A DNA stretch of 64,000 nucleotides, from positions 225,083 to 289,082 of the forward strand of contig PAPM01000023.1 of the NCBI GenBank assembly GCA_002708905.1, given 5' to 3'. Origin of the DNA: Pseudomonadales bacterium. GTDB taxonomy: Bacteria > Pseudomonadota > Gammaproteobacteria > Pseudomonadales > Ketobacteraceae. The notes beneath the pieces were generated by a model. The model saw only the letters and a list, made by a program, of their open reading frames with translations. It was not told the origin of the DNA and made no database searches. A program made the translations under genes and the position numbers. Below, piece by piece: positions 53,149-62,670 of the stretch; the stretch's first letter is position 1; each line of letters starts with the position of its first letter.

Positions 53149-53916
53149 TTATGATTGCACTCGCTTGAGATGCCTACGCACATAGTACTCAAATTGTGCG
53201 GTAATACGAGAAGGCTGACTGGTCCAGTTTCGAGCTTCCTCAGCCAGCACGGGATCCAATTGCATAATGCGGCCTGCCGACATCGCCAGCACTTGGAGTC
53301 TCGCAGAACGTTCGAACTGCAATGCCAAGACACAAGCTTCCTCCACAGTTTTGCCCGCGACGACCAGCCCGTGATTAGCCAATAGCAGCGCTTTTTTTCC
53401 TTCCAGTTCTCTTGCAATCAGCTCCCCTTCCGAGTTACCGACCGGAACGCCGGGCCACTGCGGAACAAAGCCGACTTGATCATACAAAATACAGCTGTCC
53501 ATATGTGCAACCACCAGCGGCTCACCAATCATGGCCAACGCTGACGTGTAGTAAGGATGGGTATGTACGATGCATTGCACATCGGGCCTGCAGTGATAGA
53601 TCCAGCTATGAAACCGATTGGCAGGATTGGGTATTCCATACCCCTCGATCACCACCAGATCCTGATTCACTTCCAGCAAGTTGGATTCATGTATTTCATC
53701 AAATCCCAAACCCAGCCGCTGGGTAATATAGTTACCATTTTCCTGTCGTGCAGTAATCTGGCCGGACAAGCCCGAATCGTGACCGTGATCAAATAGAATC
53801 CTGCAGGTAAGCGCGACTTTTTCTTTAAGGCTTCGTTTGCTGGTGCTGACTGCATTTGCAAACCGTTCAATCTCCAGTTTTTTGATGGTTTCTTTATCCA
53901 GTGACTGACTTTCCAT
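53149..53916 (-). CDS. Class II aldolase/adducin-family protein
   Basis: A 255-aa protein with the zinc-binding HTHPYYTSAL and a downstream NHGLVVAGKTVEEA block, typical of class II aldolase/adducin proteins. Fuculose-phosphate aldolase and ribulose-5-phosphate epimerase are well-known members; many non-sugar enzymes belong too. I start at the ATG at 53916, preceded by AGGAT; a longer frame to 53955 is possible. Last gene of an operon running from 59891. Likely a retro-aldol or decarboxylation step in the locus's pathway (inferred). Confidence 0.88.
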   Translation of the reverse strand: MESQSLDKETIKKLEIERFANAVSTSKRSLKEKVALTCRILFDHGHDSGLSGQITARQENGNYITQRLGLGFDEIHESNLLEVNQDLVVIEGYGIPNPANRFHSWIYHCRPDVQCIVHTHPYYTSALAMIGEPLVVAHMDSCILYDQVGFVPQWPGVPVGNSEGELIARELEGKKALLLANHGLVVAGKTVEEACVLALQFERSARLQVLAMSAGRIMQLDPVLAEEARNWTSQPSRITAQFEYYVRRHLKRVQS

Positions 53917-53961
53917 TCTCGAATATCCTAAAATGATCGTTGTACTTACAGTCATGACGCA

Positions 53962-55158
53962 TCAAAACCTGGCATCTAACTGTGCTCCCAAACTCTTTCT
54001 TGAACTCATAAAATACGCGACCAGAACAAGCCCGACTACGCATGCCCCATACACCACCAAGGCCTGCATTAATCCGATTGCATCAGTCAGTACACCAGTA
54101 GCAATACAGGGTGTTCCCAACCCAACGTACCCAAGAAGAAAATATCCTGAAAGTGCTCTGGGCCTGATAGCTTCTGTAACGCCCATCATGACCGACACCC
54201 CTCCGACATAGATAAAACCCAGACCGGCAGAACCTGCCAGGGCAGCGGACAATAACATCATGTTCAGGCTTTGGTTGGCAACTGCGTACAGCAACAGAAA
54301 ATAGCCTGCAGCAAACACACTAGCCCCCCATTTGAAATTTTTCTGGTAATGCCAGCCCCGGCAGATTGGTTGAACAAATGCGCCAGTGGCGACAGACAGG
54401 AACACTAATATCCCGGTCCATGCCTCCATTCCAGTTCTCTCCAGCTCCCCGGTGACCACCGCTATCATGATTCCCACCAGCGACCAGCCGATGAGTTGAT
54501 ACAGGCCATATCTCCATAAACCATCGCTATATACAGGCAGGTAATGATGCAGCGTACTTGCATTAGCCGAATCACCCCCTTTTCTGCCCGGCTCGATAGT
54601 TGAAATGGAACCGCTGCCGAGCAGGCAGAAAGCCACCAGCGCCAGTATCAACAGATAACTTAACGGAGGATCGGATAAAACCAGCATTTGGCCGAGAGAC
54701 GTCAGCAAGGCACCTCCACCCAAACCACTGGCAACCAGTGCCCCGTGCAGATTAGCGCTCGCCACCGCCTGATTCAGATAACGCCCGATATACACCGCGC
54801 TGGCGCTAATCACCAGACCAAAAGCAGCGCCTTCCAATACCCTTACCAGGTATATCCAGAATAGATTCTGGTTGAGCATTATGATGATCAAAGCTACTCC
54901 GGAGAGCAGTAGCGAGAGCCGCACAGTGGCTCGCGCCCCCCATCGGTTGATGCTGTCACCACAAAACATCAGAACAGGTAACAACCCGAGAATGTACGCC
55001 CCAAATACAGTCGCAGCGGCGCCTTCCCCAAACTCAGCAGCAGCCAGATACGCCCTGTAGTAGGGAACCTGCAAATTTACACCAGCGGCCACCGACCACA
55101 GGGAAAGGCATACAACCACCACGCCGAGTAAGCTGTTGCTCTCAGCTTTCAATTCCAT
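53962..55158 (-). CDS. Major facilitator superfamily transporter
   Basis: A 398-aa protein with about twelve hydrophobic helices. The loop after TM2 contains CGDSINRWGARATVRL, a divergent MFS signature. The ATG at 55158 follows the acyl-CoA ligase stop within 2 bases, a coupled start; the frame to 55188 overlaps the ligase. Uptake of the pathway substrate or export of its product is inferred from context. Direction and substrate unknown. Confidence 0.9.
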   Translation of the reverse strand: MELKAESNSLLGVVVVCLSLWSVAAGVNLQVPYYRAYLAAAEFGEGAAATVFGAYILGLLPVLMFCGDSINRWGARATVRLSLLLSGVALIIIMLNQNLFWIYLVRVLEGAAFGLVISASAVYIGRYLNQAVASANLHGALVASGLGGGALLTSLGQMLVLSDPPLSYLLILALVAFCLLGSGSISTIEPGRKGGDSANASTLHHYLPVYSDGLWRYGLYQLIGWSLVGIMIAVVTGELERTGMEAWTGILVFLSVATGAFVQPICRGWHYQKNFKWGASVFAAGYFLLLYAVANQSLNMMLLSAALAGSAGLGFIYVGGVSVMMGVTEAIRPRALSGYFLLGYVGLGTPCIATGVLTDAIGLMQALVVYGACVVGLVLVAYFMSSRKSLGAQLDARF

Positions 55159-55159
55159 A

Positions 55160-56809
55160 TCAGTGCACCTTGGCGTATTCAGGTTCATCCAGCATGGACC
55201 TGGCCACTATTTCCAGTTCATGTTTTTTCACCTTTCCCGTAGCCGTTTTGGGAATACCGATTTCGACACAGCGGTGGGGCACCATGTACCCGGGCAAGTG
55301 CTTACGGCAACGACTCTTGATCTCATCTTCGCTTACTGTCAATCCTGGCTTGGATTCATAGAATGCGAAGATCATCGTGTCACCTTCTTCATCGTCGACG
55401 ATACCCACCACAGCGAGATCCTGTACGGCGGTCACTCCGGATGCAACCTGTTCGATTTCAATGGTCGATATGTTTTCCCAACCATAATCGGTGTTTACAA
55501 AAATCATGTCCTTGATCCGGTCTTTTATTTCCAGATAGCCATCGGAGTGTATTACCGCCATATCACCACTATGGAACCAACCATCCCGAAATGATTTTTG
55601 GGTGGCATTAATGTTGCGGTAGTAGCCTGAAGCCAAGGTATTACCACGCATAATCACTTCTCCAAGAGATCTGCCATCCCATGCCACATCATATCCATCT
55701 GCATCCACCACCCGCACGCCAGTACCCGCATGGATTGAAGGTACGCCCTGCCTCAGTTGTCGTTGCAAACGTACTTCCTGATCCAAACCACCCCAGGTTG
55801 CCTGCTCTTCACACACAACAAACGGCCCACAGGTTTCGCTTAACCCATATTGATGAATCAGACGTGCGCCCTTCAAAGCCAGCCGCCGGCCCAGATCCGG
55901 AGTCGGCGCGGCACCACCGGTCATCAAAATCGTGCCGCACAATGCCAGCCCATCGGTATCGGCCACCTCCAGATTCGATAACAACCGCGGTGCTCCGGCC
56001 AGATGGCTGATATGATGATTGATCATCACATCCACCACAGCTTCCCAGTCGGCACGATTTACAGATGAGTCAACATACTGGGTCGCACCTATGGCCACTG
56101 CCGCCCACATATGCCCCCACCCGTTCACATGGAACATGGGTACGGTCCACAAGTGCCGGGATTCCGATCGCAAGCCAAACATCATGACTTGTCCCAATGC
56201 ATGCAGATAGGCGGCACGGTGGCTGTACATCACACCTTTTGGTGTGCCAGTCGTGCCCGAGGTAAAATTAATGGCAATTCTGTCGTGCTCTGACTCCAGA
56301 TTATTGTCCAATGGAATCTTGCCATTGCATCCTGACTTCACCTGATCAAAATGGACCACTCCCCGATCCAAAGGAAGCGACTCGCCCCCCAACAAGATTA
56401 CCTGGCAGCAGTCTTTTATCCGGGCGAAAAGCTGCGGAAATTGTCTGTATAAGTCCGTTGCAACCAACAACACTCTGGCATTACTGAATTGGATCTGATG
56501 CAAGAGCTCTTCTGTGGTCAACCAAGGATTCAAACAAACCAATACACCACCACTGGCCGGGACTGCAAAGTGCGCCTCCAACACATATTCCGAATTCAAC
56601 GACAGTAGACAAACATTATCCCCCCTGCTGACACCAAGGCTATTCAACAGATCTGCCATTCTCCTGCTGTGATCAAGCATCTCTGTGTATGTAATCGAGC
56701 GGGTGTCGCACTTAATCGCCACCTTGCTTCCATAGACCCGCGCGGTCCGCTCGAGAAAGGAGACCGGCGACAACACTTCTATACAATGGCTCTTCATCCT
56801 GATACCCAT
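55160..56809 (-). CDS. AMP-dependent acyl-CoA synthetase/ligase
   Basis: A 549-aa ANL-superfamily enzyme. The adenylation motif INFTSGTTGTPKGVMYSHRAA, the A5-like HQYGLSETCGP and the hinge YLEIKDRIKDM, then the C-terminal lysine in PKTATGKVKKHEL are present. It lacks a carrier domain, so it probably forms a CoA thioester, and its sequence style fits medium/long-chain or aromatic acids. It follows the HbpS/GlcG-like gene by 17 bases. Provides activated acid for the pathway, either for breakdown or for biosynthesis. Confidence 0.93.
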   Translation of the reverse strand: MGIRMKSHCIEVLSPVSFLERTARVYGSKVAIKCDTRSITYTEMLDHSRRMADLLNSLGVSRGDNVCLLSLNSEYVLEAHFAVPASGGVLVCLNPWLTTEELLHQIQFSNARVLLVATDLYRQFPQLFARIKDCCQVILLGGESLPLDRGVVHFDQVKSGCNGKIPLDNNLESEHDRIAINFTSGTTGTPKGVMYSHRAAYLHALGQVMMFGLRSESRHLWTVPMFHVNGWGHMWAAVAIGATQYVDSSVNRADWEAVVDVMINHHISHLAGAPRLLSNLEVADTDGLALCGTILMTGGAAPTPDLGRRLALKGARLIHQYGLSETCGPFVVCEEQATWGGLDQEVRLQRQLRQGVPSIHAGTGVRVVDADGYDVAWDGRSLGEVIMRGNTLASGYYRNINATQKSFRDGWFHSGDMAVIHSDGYLEIKDRIKDMIFVNTDYGWENISTIEIEQVASGVTAVQDLAVVGIVDDEEGDTMIFAFYESKPGLTVSEDEIKSRCRKHLPGYMVPHRCVEIGIPKTATGKVKKHELEIVARSMLDEPEYAKVH

Positions 56810-56826
56810 TTATTCACTGTCTTATA

Positions 56827-57321
56827 TTACTTGTTTAGTTTGGCCTTAACGGCCGCCACACCTTGTTCCGCGCAGGCTTCGTCCTTCGCTCCGCCCGGCG
56901 CACCGCCAACCCCAACGGCACCGACTAATTCACCGCTTTTTCTGATGGCTACAGCGCCTGGTAACGGTGCAACATTGGGGATGGTCAGAAACCCGGGTTC
57001 ACTGGGTTTACCGCTCAGCATTTTCTGCGCAGCGGAACTGGTATCAAGATTGAAAATCGGTCCCAGTGTTACCAGGGTGTAGGCCTTGCGGTAGGCGGTA
57101 TCCTTGGTGTGAATGGTGCTGCCGTCATCTTTCAACAGCACCTTGGTCTCACCATGAAAATCCAATACCGCCACCGTCACTTTGTAACCGTCCTTCTGAC
57201 ACGCCGCCAACGCTGCCCGCGCCGCCTCCAGCGCCATATCAAGAGGTAGCTCCCCACCCTGCACCTGCATCGCGGATACCAAGCCGAGGCTCACCAAAAT
57301 TCCTTTTAGACTTTTTTTCAT
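56827..57321 (-). CDS. Exported HbpS/GlcG-family (DUF336) protein
   Basis: A 164-aa protein with a signal peptide (about 1-22) and the DUF336 fold: MALEAARAALAACQKDGYKVTVAVLD and a glycine-rich LVGAVGVGGAPGGAKDEACAEQGV near the C-terminus. HbpS, a relative, binds heme and iron outside the cell. The ATG at 57321 follows AGGA; the frame to 57345 overlaps the cytochrome stop and is possible. With the diheme protein upstream it may handle heme or serve the periplasmic redox step. Confidence 0.88.
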   Translation of the reverse strand: MKKSLKGILVSLGLVSAMQVQGGELPLDMALEAARAALAACQKDGYKVTVAVLDFHGETKVLLKDDGSTIHTKDTAYRKAYTLVTLGPIFNLDTSSAAQKMLSGKPSEPGFLTIPNVAPLPGAVAIRKSGELVGAVGVGGAPGGAKDEACAEQGVAAVKAKLNK

Positions 57322-57344
57322 TTTCCTGCTCCAGTTGTCGCCCA

Positions 57345-59891
57345 TTAATCCAATATCGGGGTTTGCTCATCAATCGATTCGAGGAAACGTACCAACAGAC
57401 GCCTGCTCTCCTCACTCACAAGAACGTCGGCCATGCCATCAGGCAGTCCCGCTGATCTATGAATTTCGTCCGCCAGAACACAACTTAAAGTTTCGCATGC
57501 GCCATTGTGGTAGAAGGGGGGCAGATTGAATGCGCCCAGGATTGAAGCAACGTTGTAGCCTGTACCCTTGCCATCATTATTATGGTCATACCCCAACGCG
57601 GCACGTCCGGCGCTATCGGTTTCCACACCACCTTTTTCCGGATAGCCGGCAATTTGGTTGCCAGCACCAGCAACGTTCAGATTAAAGGAGCCGATATCCA
57701 CAAGATATTGATACAAATACTGCGCTGGGTTCGCACCAATAGCGCCGCTTTCGGTAGCCACCCACTCCGGTTCCGGAGGCGATACAAAATCCTTACGGCT
57801 TGTGGTCCAGGAACCACCGTTATGACATTGGCTACAGCCCGCTTCCACAAATAGCTCGGCCCCGGCCTGCAATTCTATTTCGTCAGGTGCGCCGACTGCG
57901 TCTATGCCATGTTCCTGTAGCTGCTGAGCCGTCATGGGGGCATTGGGAGTCCGGATGGCATAGCGCTGCCAATCAATCAACGCATCGTGCGCTTTGACGT
58001 CCACATTGCTGCCAGGCAGTCGTACAAAAGGCTGCGCGCGGTTTCCATTGGGTCGGGCGAACGCATTCATGACACAGGCGGCCAGTTCAAAATTATTCCA
58101 GTCCCCCAGAACCAAGCCATGATCTGGATCGATTTTGCTTTCGGTCACACCAGCTACCGGATCGGTTTCGATACAAGGCAGTGCAAACTCCAAATAACCT
58201 GCACTGGAAACCAGACGGGTATTGAAATCCGCATCTTCAACCTCATCAAAAATGGCAGAGGCATTAATGATTTTGTGGACCTGAGGATTGGTAGGATCAA
58301 ACGTACCGTTTACTGCCAGGGTTTTGCGGGGACCCGTGGCAAACTGCCAGATTACACCGTCGGTAAGACCACCTGAGTGGCAACTGGCACAGTTTTGCCG
58401 ACCTTTCTCAGATAAGCGGTTTCGATTTGAACCCGGTGCACCTTCCGGCTTTTCAAAGTTTCCGCGTGAGGAGTAAAACATCTCCGCACCCACCAGAATT
58501 CTTTCCTCAAGCGACCCGGGCTCAGGCAGAGATTCCGTGGCAACCACCTCAACCACCTGATCTGCATTCAAATCCACAATGGAAATATTGCGGGAAACGT
58601 AATTGAGGACATACGCGGTGGCGCCATCCCGACTAATGGCAATGCCAATGGGGTTTTTGCCGGCCCGACTACCGTTGGTCGCAAAATTATCAGGATCGTT
58701 CAAGTCAATGTAGCGGGTGGTATCCTCATCCTGGGTAAAGCGCAGATCACCGGTTTCGGTAACTGTAAGTTTCACCAGAATATCGCTCCCGGCCGATACC
58801 ACATAGGCGCTGCCAACCTGACCATATGGCTTGGTAAACGCCATTGCCCAGGGGTTTGCAAAATACAGCTCTTGCTGACCGGACTCCGGGTCGCGGCCAC
58901 CCAGATGGAGATTGATGGCATCATAGTCCGATTCTGCTCCACCGACATCCGCGATAATGTTTACCAAGGACTGAGTGTTGACATCGAAGCGCTGGGGCCC
59001 GGTAGGAGAGGCTCCGATATTCGGGAGATACAGCTTATCGCCATGAATGACCATACGCTGGAGTTGATTCGGAAACGCGTACGTGGCCTCTCCGTTGGCA
59101 TCCATAAAACCCGAGAACCTGGATTGCATGCGGATTACACCTGAGAACGCCAATTCACCATTACCGGACTGGTCACTATTAATTTCCAGTTTACAGACAA
59201 CACCTTCCTTACCAAAATCGTCTCTCTGGACACCGAACTCGGTGGTGTAAGACAGAAATCTGGATACATATAGGAATTTACCGTCTTCAGAGATTGCCAT
59301 CGACCTAGGTTGAAAATGGCGCTCCCGGTTTCCAACATTGCACTCGCTGTTCCTGAGATCAAAGACCGACTTGATGTCAGCACTGCTCGCACTCAAACCC
59401 ACAATGGTGTCCTGACTGGCGTTGGCCACAAATACCCACTTGCTATCCGGTGTAACCACCACACTTCTCGGCTCTGCTCCGACGACAACCTGTCCATTAT
59501 CGGAAGCATTCTTTTTGTACTCCACTTTCAATGAACCGTTGTTCTTCTCAGTTACCGCAAGAACCGTTACCGTATTGGCCGCCGCGTTGGTCACGAATAC
59601 ACGGCTGCCATCCGGGCTTATTGCCAGACTGTTTGGTTCTGACCCGACCGGGATGGTTTCCACAATTGTATTGGATGCGGTATCCATAACACTGACCGAA
59701 TCCGAATCCATGTTTACAGACCACAGATAGCGGTCATTCATAGTTAAAGCAACAGGAGATGATGCCGTCGACTGTGGCTCCAGCGACTGAGCTATTGCAG
59801 CACTCGAACACAATTGAATCAAACCTGCGACCCCCGCGGCCAACATTCCCCATTTACAACCTGACTGTTTAATCGTCATTCCGATACCCAT
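57345..59891 (-). CDS. Exported beta-propeller/diheme cytochrome c
   Basis: An 848-aa periplasmic protein. A signal peptide (to about residue 34) precedes an N-terminal YVTN-type beta-propeller (SVSVMDTASNTIVETIPVGSEPN, NSLAISPDGSRVFVTN; about 45-450). The C-terminal part is cytochrome c peroxidase-like with CASCH at 501-505 and CSQCH at 686-690. Such propeller-diheme proteins are often found in methanol or PQQ-dehydrogenase contexts and in MauG-like oxidases. Heme could take electrons from a dehydrogenase; the partner is not in the window. GGGAGAG precedes the ATG. First gene of the 59891-53149 operon, with an operator just upstream. Confidence 0.88.
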   Translation of the reverse strand: MGIGMTIKQSGCKWGMLAAGVAGLIQLCSSAAIAQSLEPQSTASSPVALTMNDRYLWSVNMDSDSVSVMDTASNTIVETIPVGSEPNSLAISPDGSRVFVTNAAANTVTVLAVTEKNNGSLKVEYKKNASDNGQVVVGAEPRSVVVTPDSKWVFVANASQDTIVGLSASSADIKSVFDLRNSECNVGNRERHFQPRSMAISEDGKFLYVSRFLSYTTEFGVQRDDFGKEGVVCKLEINSDQSGNGELAFSGVIRMQSRFSGFMDANGEATYAFPNQLQRMVIHGDKLYLPNIGASPTGPQRFDVNTQSLVNIIADVGGAESDYDAINLHLGGRDPESGQQELYFANPWAMAFTKPYGQVGSAYVVSAGSDILVKLTVTETGDLRFTQDEDTTRYIDLNDPDNFATNGSRAGKNPIGIAISRDGATAYVLNYVSRNISIVDLNADQVVEVVATESLPEPGSLEERILVGAEMFYSSRGNFEKPEGAPGSNRNRLSEKGRQNCASCHSGGLTDGVIWQFATGPRKTLAVNGTFDPTNPQVHKIINASAIFDEVEDADFNTRLVSSAGYLEFALPCIETDPVAGVTESKIDPDHGLVLGDWNNFELAACVMNAFARPNGNRAQPFVRLPGSNVDVKAHDALIDWQRYAIRTPNAPMTAQQLQEHGIDAVGAPDEIELQAGAELFVEAGCSQCHNGGSWTTSRKDFVSPPEPEWVATESGAIGANPAQYLYQYLVDIGSFNLNVAGAGNQIAGYPEKGGVETDSAGRAALGYDHNNDGKGTGYNVASILGAFNLPPFYHNGACETLSCVLADEIHRSAGLPDGMADVLVSEESRRLLVRFLESIDEQTPILD

Positions 59892-59924
59892 CCCACACTC
59901 TCCCTGGTCAACAAAAATACAATA

Positions 59925-59944
59925 TAGATAACGATTATTATCTA
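59925..59944. promoter_or_regulatory. Regulon operator 2 (cytochrome operon)
   Basis: Arms TAGATAA and TTATCTA with a 6-base centre; core GATAACGATTATTATC fits the shared consensus. Lies ~33 bases upstream of the cytochrome gene start, well placed to block transcription. Confidence 0.7.
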
Positions 59945-60092
59945 CGCGCGAAGACTAGCAGCAGAATGCACGAAGTCAATGTCATTTATTTGAACTTTTT
60001 ATTGAAATTCTGGTACTCAGACTGACCTGCTTGCCAATAAAAGTTCACACTAAGTTCGTTGACATGGTTTTTTATTGTCTTTTACCATTTGC

Positions 60093-60114
60093 ATAGATAG
60101 CGATAACTATCTAT
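60093..60114. promoter_or_regulatory. Regulon operator 3 (beta-propeller gene)
   Basis: Perfect 8-bp arms ATAGATAG (60093-60100) and CTATCTAT (60107-60114) with a 6-base centre; core GATAGCGATAACTATC. Upstream of the + strand gene at 60214, in the same divergent region as operator 2. Confidence 0.75.
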
Positions 60115-60213
60115 ATTGCGCTATGGATCGCTGCACGCTATCAGATGGAGACATAACACGATCAAAACTTATATTTTTGACCACAAAAATCTAAACATCT
60201 CAGGGAGTTAATC

Positions 60214-61455
60214 ATGTCGAAGAAGATCAAGTTATCCACGGCCATGGCCATACCATTAGTTGCGGCAGTCACCAGCGTTGCGCCTCAAACAGCCTTCTGC
60301 GACTTCTTTATCAGCAGTTTCGGCACCAATGAACTTATGCGATTTAATGAAGACACCGGGGAGTATCTGGGCGTTATTGCAGAAGTACAGGGACCCTTTG
60401 CGTCCCAAATCGGATTTGAAGGCGATCTGTTCGTATCCAGTTTTCACACCGGCGAAGTATTGCGATTTGATAGTGACACAGGAGACTTTATTGGCGTTTT
60501 CATTCAAGCAGGAGCCGGTGGGCTAACCAATCCAACCGCCCCCAACTTCGGACCGGATGGTAAGGTCTATGTGGGCGATTTGGCATCCAACCGGGTTTTA
60601 CGCTACAACAAACACGGTGAGTTTCTGGATGTCTTTGCCGATGGCGAAACCAGTGATCTGAACGGTCCATTCATGCAGACCTTCGATGACACCACCATGT
60701 ATATTGCCAGCGGTTACGACAACAGCATCCTTCGCTATGACCTGAAAACCAAGGAGTATATGGGGCGATTTGTTGCCTCCGGTAGCGGCGGCTTAAAGGT
60801 ACCTGTGGGCCTGGAATTCGGTCCCGACGGCAACCTGTATACCAGCAGCTCTGCCACCAGCGCAATCCTGCGCTATGACGGATTGACCGGCGATTTTATC
60901 GATGAATTTGTACCCCCGGGTGGCGGCGGTATGAGCAGTCCGCGAGCTATTCGTTTTGGTGGCGCCAACTCCGACTTGTACGTCATCAGCTCTGATACCA
61001 ATGAGGTATTGCAGTTCGACCGGGAAACCGGTGCCTTCGTTGGCATCATTGCTGACAGCGACGAAAGCGGCATGGCGGCCGCCAGGGGACTGACCTTCAC
61101 TCCCCGTCCGGAGTTTTTTGTCTATGCCAACGTGGCGGAGGAAAAGAAAGACAAGTACAAGCTCAAAGCGGAATCTGACAAGGATTACCGGGATGTAAAG
61201 ATTTCCCGTCGTCTCAAGGATTATTCGGATCCCTCACCCAAAGTTGAACTGATCTCCATTTCCAGCTCGGATTCGACGGTGAACATCGACGACGCCGTTG
61301 TCCACGCGAAATATGGTATGGAAGATTATCATTTTACCGTGGATTTCTCCAACAAGTCCGGAGTGACCCAGTATTACAACGTCACATACCACGCGACCAA
61401 CCAAGACGGCGAGATGACCATCGCTTCTACGCGTATACCAGTACCGGCAAAATAA
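60214..61455 (+). CDS. Exported NHL/SMP30-like beta-propeller protein
   Basis: A 413-aa secreted protein. The signal peptide is at about 1-28 (ending AFC). Residues ~30-305 contain six or so repeats of ~44 aa (for example DFFISSFGTNELMRFNEDTG, NLYTSSSATSAILRYDGLTG, GxYLGxF). The C-terminal ~105 residues form a separate, Ig-like region. No catalytic residue is identified; it may be a binding or lactonase-like protein. GGGAG precedes the ATG. Transcribed divergently from the cytochrome operon and downstream of operator 3. Confidence 0.85.
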   Translation: MSKKIKLSTAMAIPLVAAVTSVAPQTAFCDFFISSFGTNELMRFNEDTGEYLGVIAEVQGPFASQIGFEGDLFVSSFHTGEVLRFDSDTGDFIGVFIQAGAGGLTNPTAPNFGPDGKVYVGDLASNRVLRYNKHGEFLDVFADGETSDLNGPFMQTFDDTTMYIASGYDNSILRYDLKTKEYMGRFVASGSGGLKVPVGLEFGPDGNLYTSSSATSAILRYDGLTGDFIDEFVPPGGGGMSSPRAIRFGGANSDLYVISSDTNEVLQFDRETGAFVGIIADSDESGMAAARGLTFTPRPEFFVYANVAEEKKDKYKLKAESDKDYRDVKISRRLKDYSDPSPKVELISISSSDSTVNIDDAVVHAKYGMEDYHFTVDFSNKSGVTQYYNVTYHATNQDGEMTIASTRIPVPAK

Positions 61456-61473
61456 TACATAGGGAGACACCAG

Positions 61474-61508
61474 GCCACCGGCTTCCTTTACCGGTGGCTT
61501 TCGTTCTT
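61474..61508 (+). terminator. Intrinsic terminator after the beta-propeller gene
   Basis: Arms GCCACCGG (61474-61481) and CCGGTGGC (61491-61498) with a 9-base loop, followed by TTTCGTTCTT. Ends transcription of the beta-propeller gene before the glyoxalase-like gene. Confidence 0.8.
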
Positions 61509-61526
61509 AAGACAGGAAAACACACC

Positions 61527-61928
61527 ATGAAAACGAGAATTCTGCATACCATGCTCCGAACAACCGATCTTAACCGTTCAATCCATTTTTATGAACAAGC
61601 GCTGGGAATGTCATTACTACGTTCTTTCGAGAATACAGAGCACGGATACGTACTGGCCTATCTTGGCTACGACCGGGAAGAGGACTCCTGTGTCATAGAG
61701 CTTACCTACAACCTGGACAAGCACGAGTACACCCTGGGGGATGCCTATGGTCATATCGCGGTTGGCACAGACAACTGTCAGGCCTTGTGTGATCAGGTCT
61801 CCGCCCATGGTGGCCGTATAACCCGCGCCCCCGGCCCTTTAAAGGGCGGGCATGAAATCATTGCGTTTGTGGAAGATCCCGACGGTTATAAAATTGAAAT
61901 AGTCGAGCGCCCGGAAAATTGGTTTTAG
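61527..61928 (+). CDS. gloA: Lactoylglutathione lyase (glyoxalase I)
   Basis: A 133-aa vicinal-oxygen-chelate protein that closely matches E. coli-type GloA in length and sequence pattern: RILHTMLRTTDLNRSIHFYEQALGM, FENTEHGYVLAYLGYD, VIELTYNLD and the C-terminal KIEIVER. Metal ligands are likely the first His (ILHTM), the Glu in VIELTYN, the His in GHIAVG and the Glu in KIEIVER. Converts the hemithioacetal of methylglyoxal and glutathione to lactoylglutathione. I start at the ATG at 61527, preceded by AGGA; a longer frame would add 11 residues. Confidence 0.93.
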   Translation: MKTRILHTMLRTTDLNRSIHFYEQALGMSLLRSFENTEHGYVLAYLGYDREEDSCVIELTYNLDKHEYTLGDAYGHIAVGTDNCQALCDQVSAHGGRITRAPGPLKGGHEIIAFVEDPDGYKIEIVERPENWF

Positions 61929-61954
61929 CCTTCGGAGCGGTCCAGGATGGCATG

Positions 61955-61970
61955 GATAGCGTACTAAATC
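61955..61970. promoter_or_regulatory. Degenerate regulon site before TetR
   Basis: GATAGCGTACTAAATC matches 12 of 16 positions of the consensus GATARYGWTNRYTATC. Lies ~104 bases upstream of the TetR start; possible weak autoregulatory site. Confidence 0.3.
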
Positions 61971-62073
61971 TATACTTGCACTTTAGATCAATTTAGTTTC
62001 AACTGATACTAATATACGTGGCTACAAACCAGAGCCTAATATTATTAGTTGATGTCCGTTGCGAGTGGATAGT

Positions 62074-62670
62074 ATGCGATACAGCAAAGAACATATGCAG
62101 GAAACCCGGAGCAAGATTTATCAAGCGGCCCTGGACAAATTCAGGTCCGAGGGCTTTCACGGCATTGGTGTTGACGGCATATCCAAAGCAGCCGGTGTGA
62201 CATCAGGCGCCTTTTACAAACACTTTGGCTCCAAAGCCAACGCCTTCCGTGAGGTGCTTTCGGAGGGGCTCGGCATCCTCCGTGACGGCATTGAAAGAAA
62301 TCGGGCGGAAAAGGGTGACAAATGGCTTGAACCTTTTATCAAATGGTATTTTTCCCGACCGCAAAAGACTGACGCCGCTGCAGGGAATCTGCTCCCCATG
62401 CAGGGCGGATGTGCGCTGCCTACCCTCTCACCCGAGGTAGCGCGTACCGATGAAGAAACCCAGGCCATTTATGAGCAAGAACTGCTTGAAATCGTGAAAG
62501 CGCTCAAAGCAGGTCTCCCCAAGGAAACCCCGATGAAAAAACAAGCCTCCTGGAGCATATTGGCGACCATGATTGGTGGCGTTGCGCTTGCCCGCGCTGT
62601 ACAGGATGAAGCCCTGGCGGAAGAGATTGCTAAATCCATGGTCTGGGCCAACAAGAAGCTGGTACGTTAA
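62074..62670 (+). CDS. TetR-family regulator, candidate controller of the GATARYG regulon
   Basis: A 198-aa TetR-type repressor. The N-terminal domain reads GIGVDGISKAAGVTSGAFYKHFGSKANAF (about residues 28-57). The C-terminal pattern (RKQ/NLLPMQGGCALPTLSPEVART, QASWSILATMIGGVALARAV) fits the NemR/AcrR-like TetR_C group that often senses electrophiles or quinones. The ATG at 62074 is chosen over a TTG at 62059. It is the only TetR gene inside the group of genes carrying the palindromes. Convergent with a YdhR-like remnant (4-base overlap). Confidence 0.88.
   Translation: MRYSKEHMQETRSKIYQAALDKFRSEGFHGIGVDGISKAAGVTSGAFYKHFGSKANAFREVLSEGLGILRDGIERNRAEKGDKWLEPFIKWYFSRPQKTDAAAGNLLPMQGGCALPTLSPEVARTDEETQAIYEQELLEIVKALKAGLPKETPMKKQASWSILATMIGGVALARAVQDEALAEEIAKSMVWANKKLVR

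Noticed and set aside
52872..53168. 98-codon + strand frame over the HDO promoter
   Set aside because: Overlaps the regulon operator and AT-rich promoter; no ribosome site and no recognisable domain.
59310..59730. + strand frames inside the propeller-diheme gene
   Set aside because: Shadows of a long exported protein with a signal peptide, YVTN repeats and two heme motifs.
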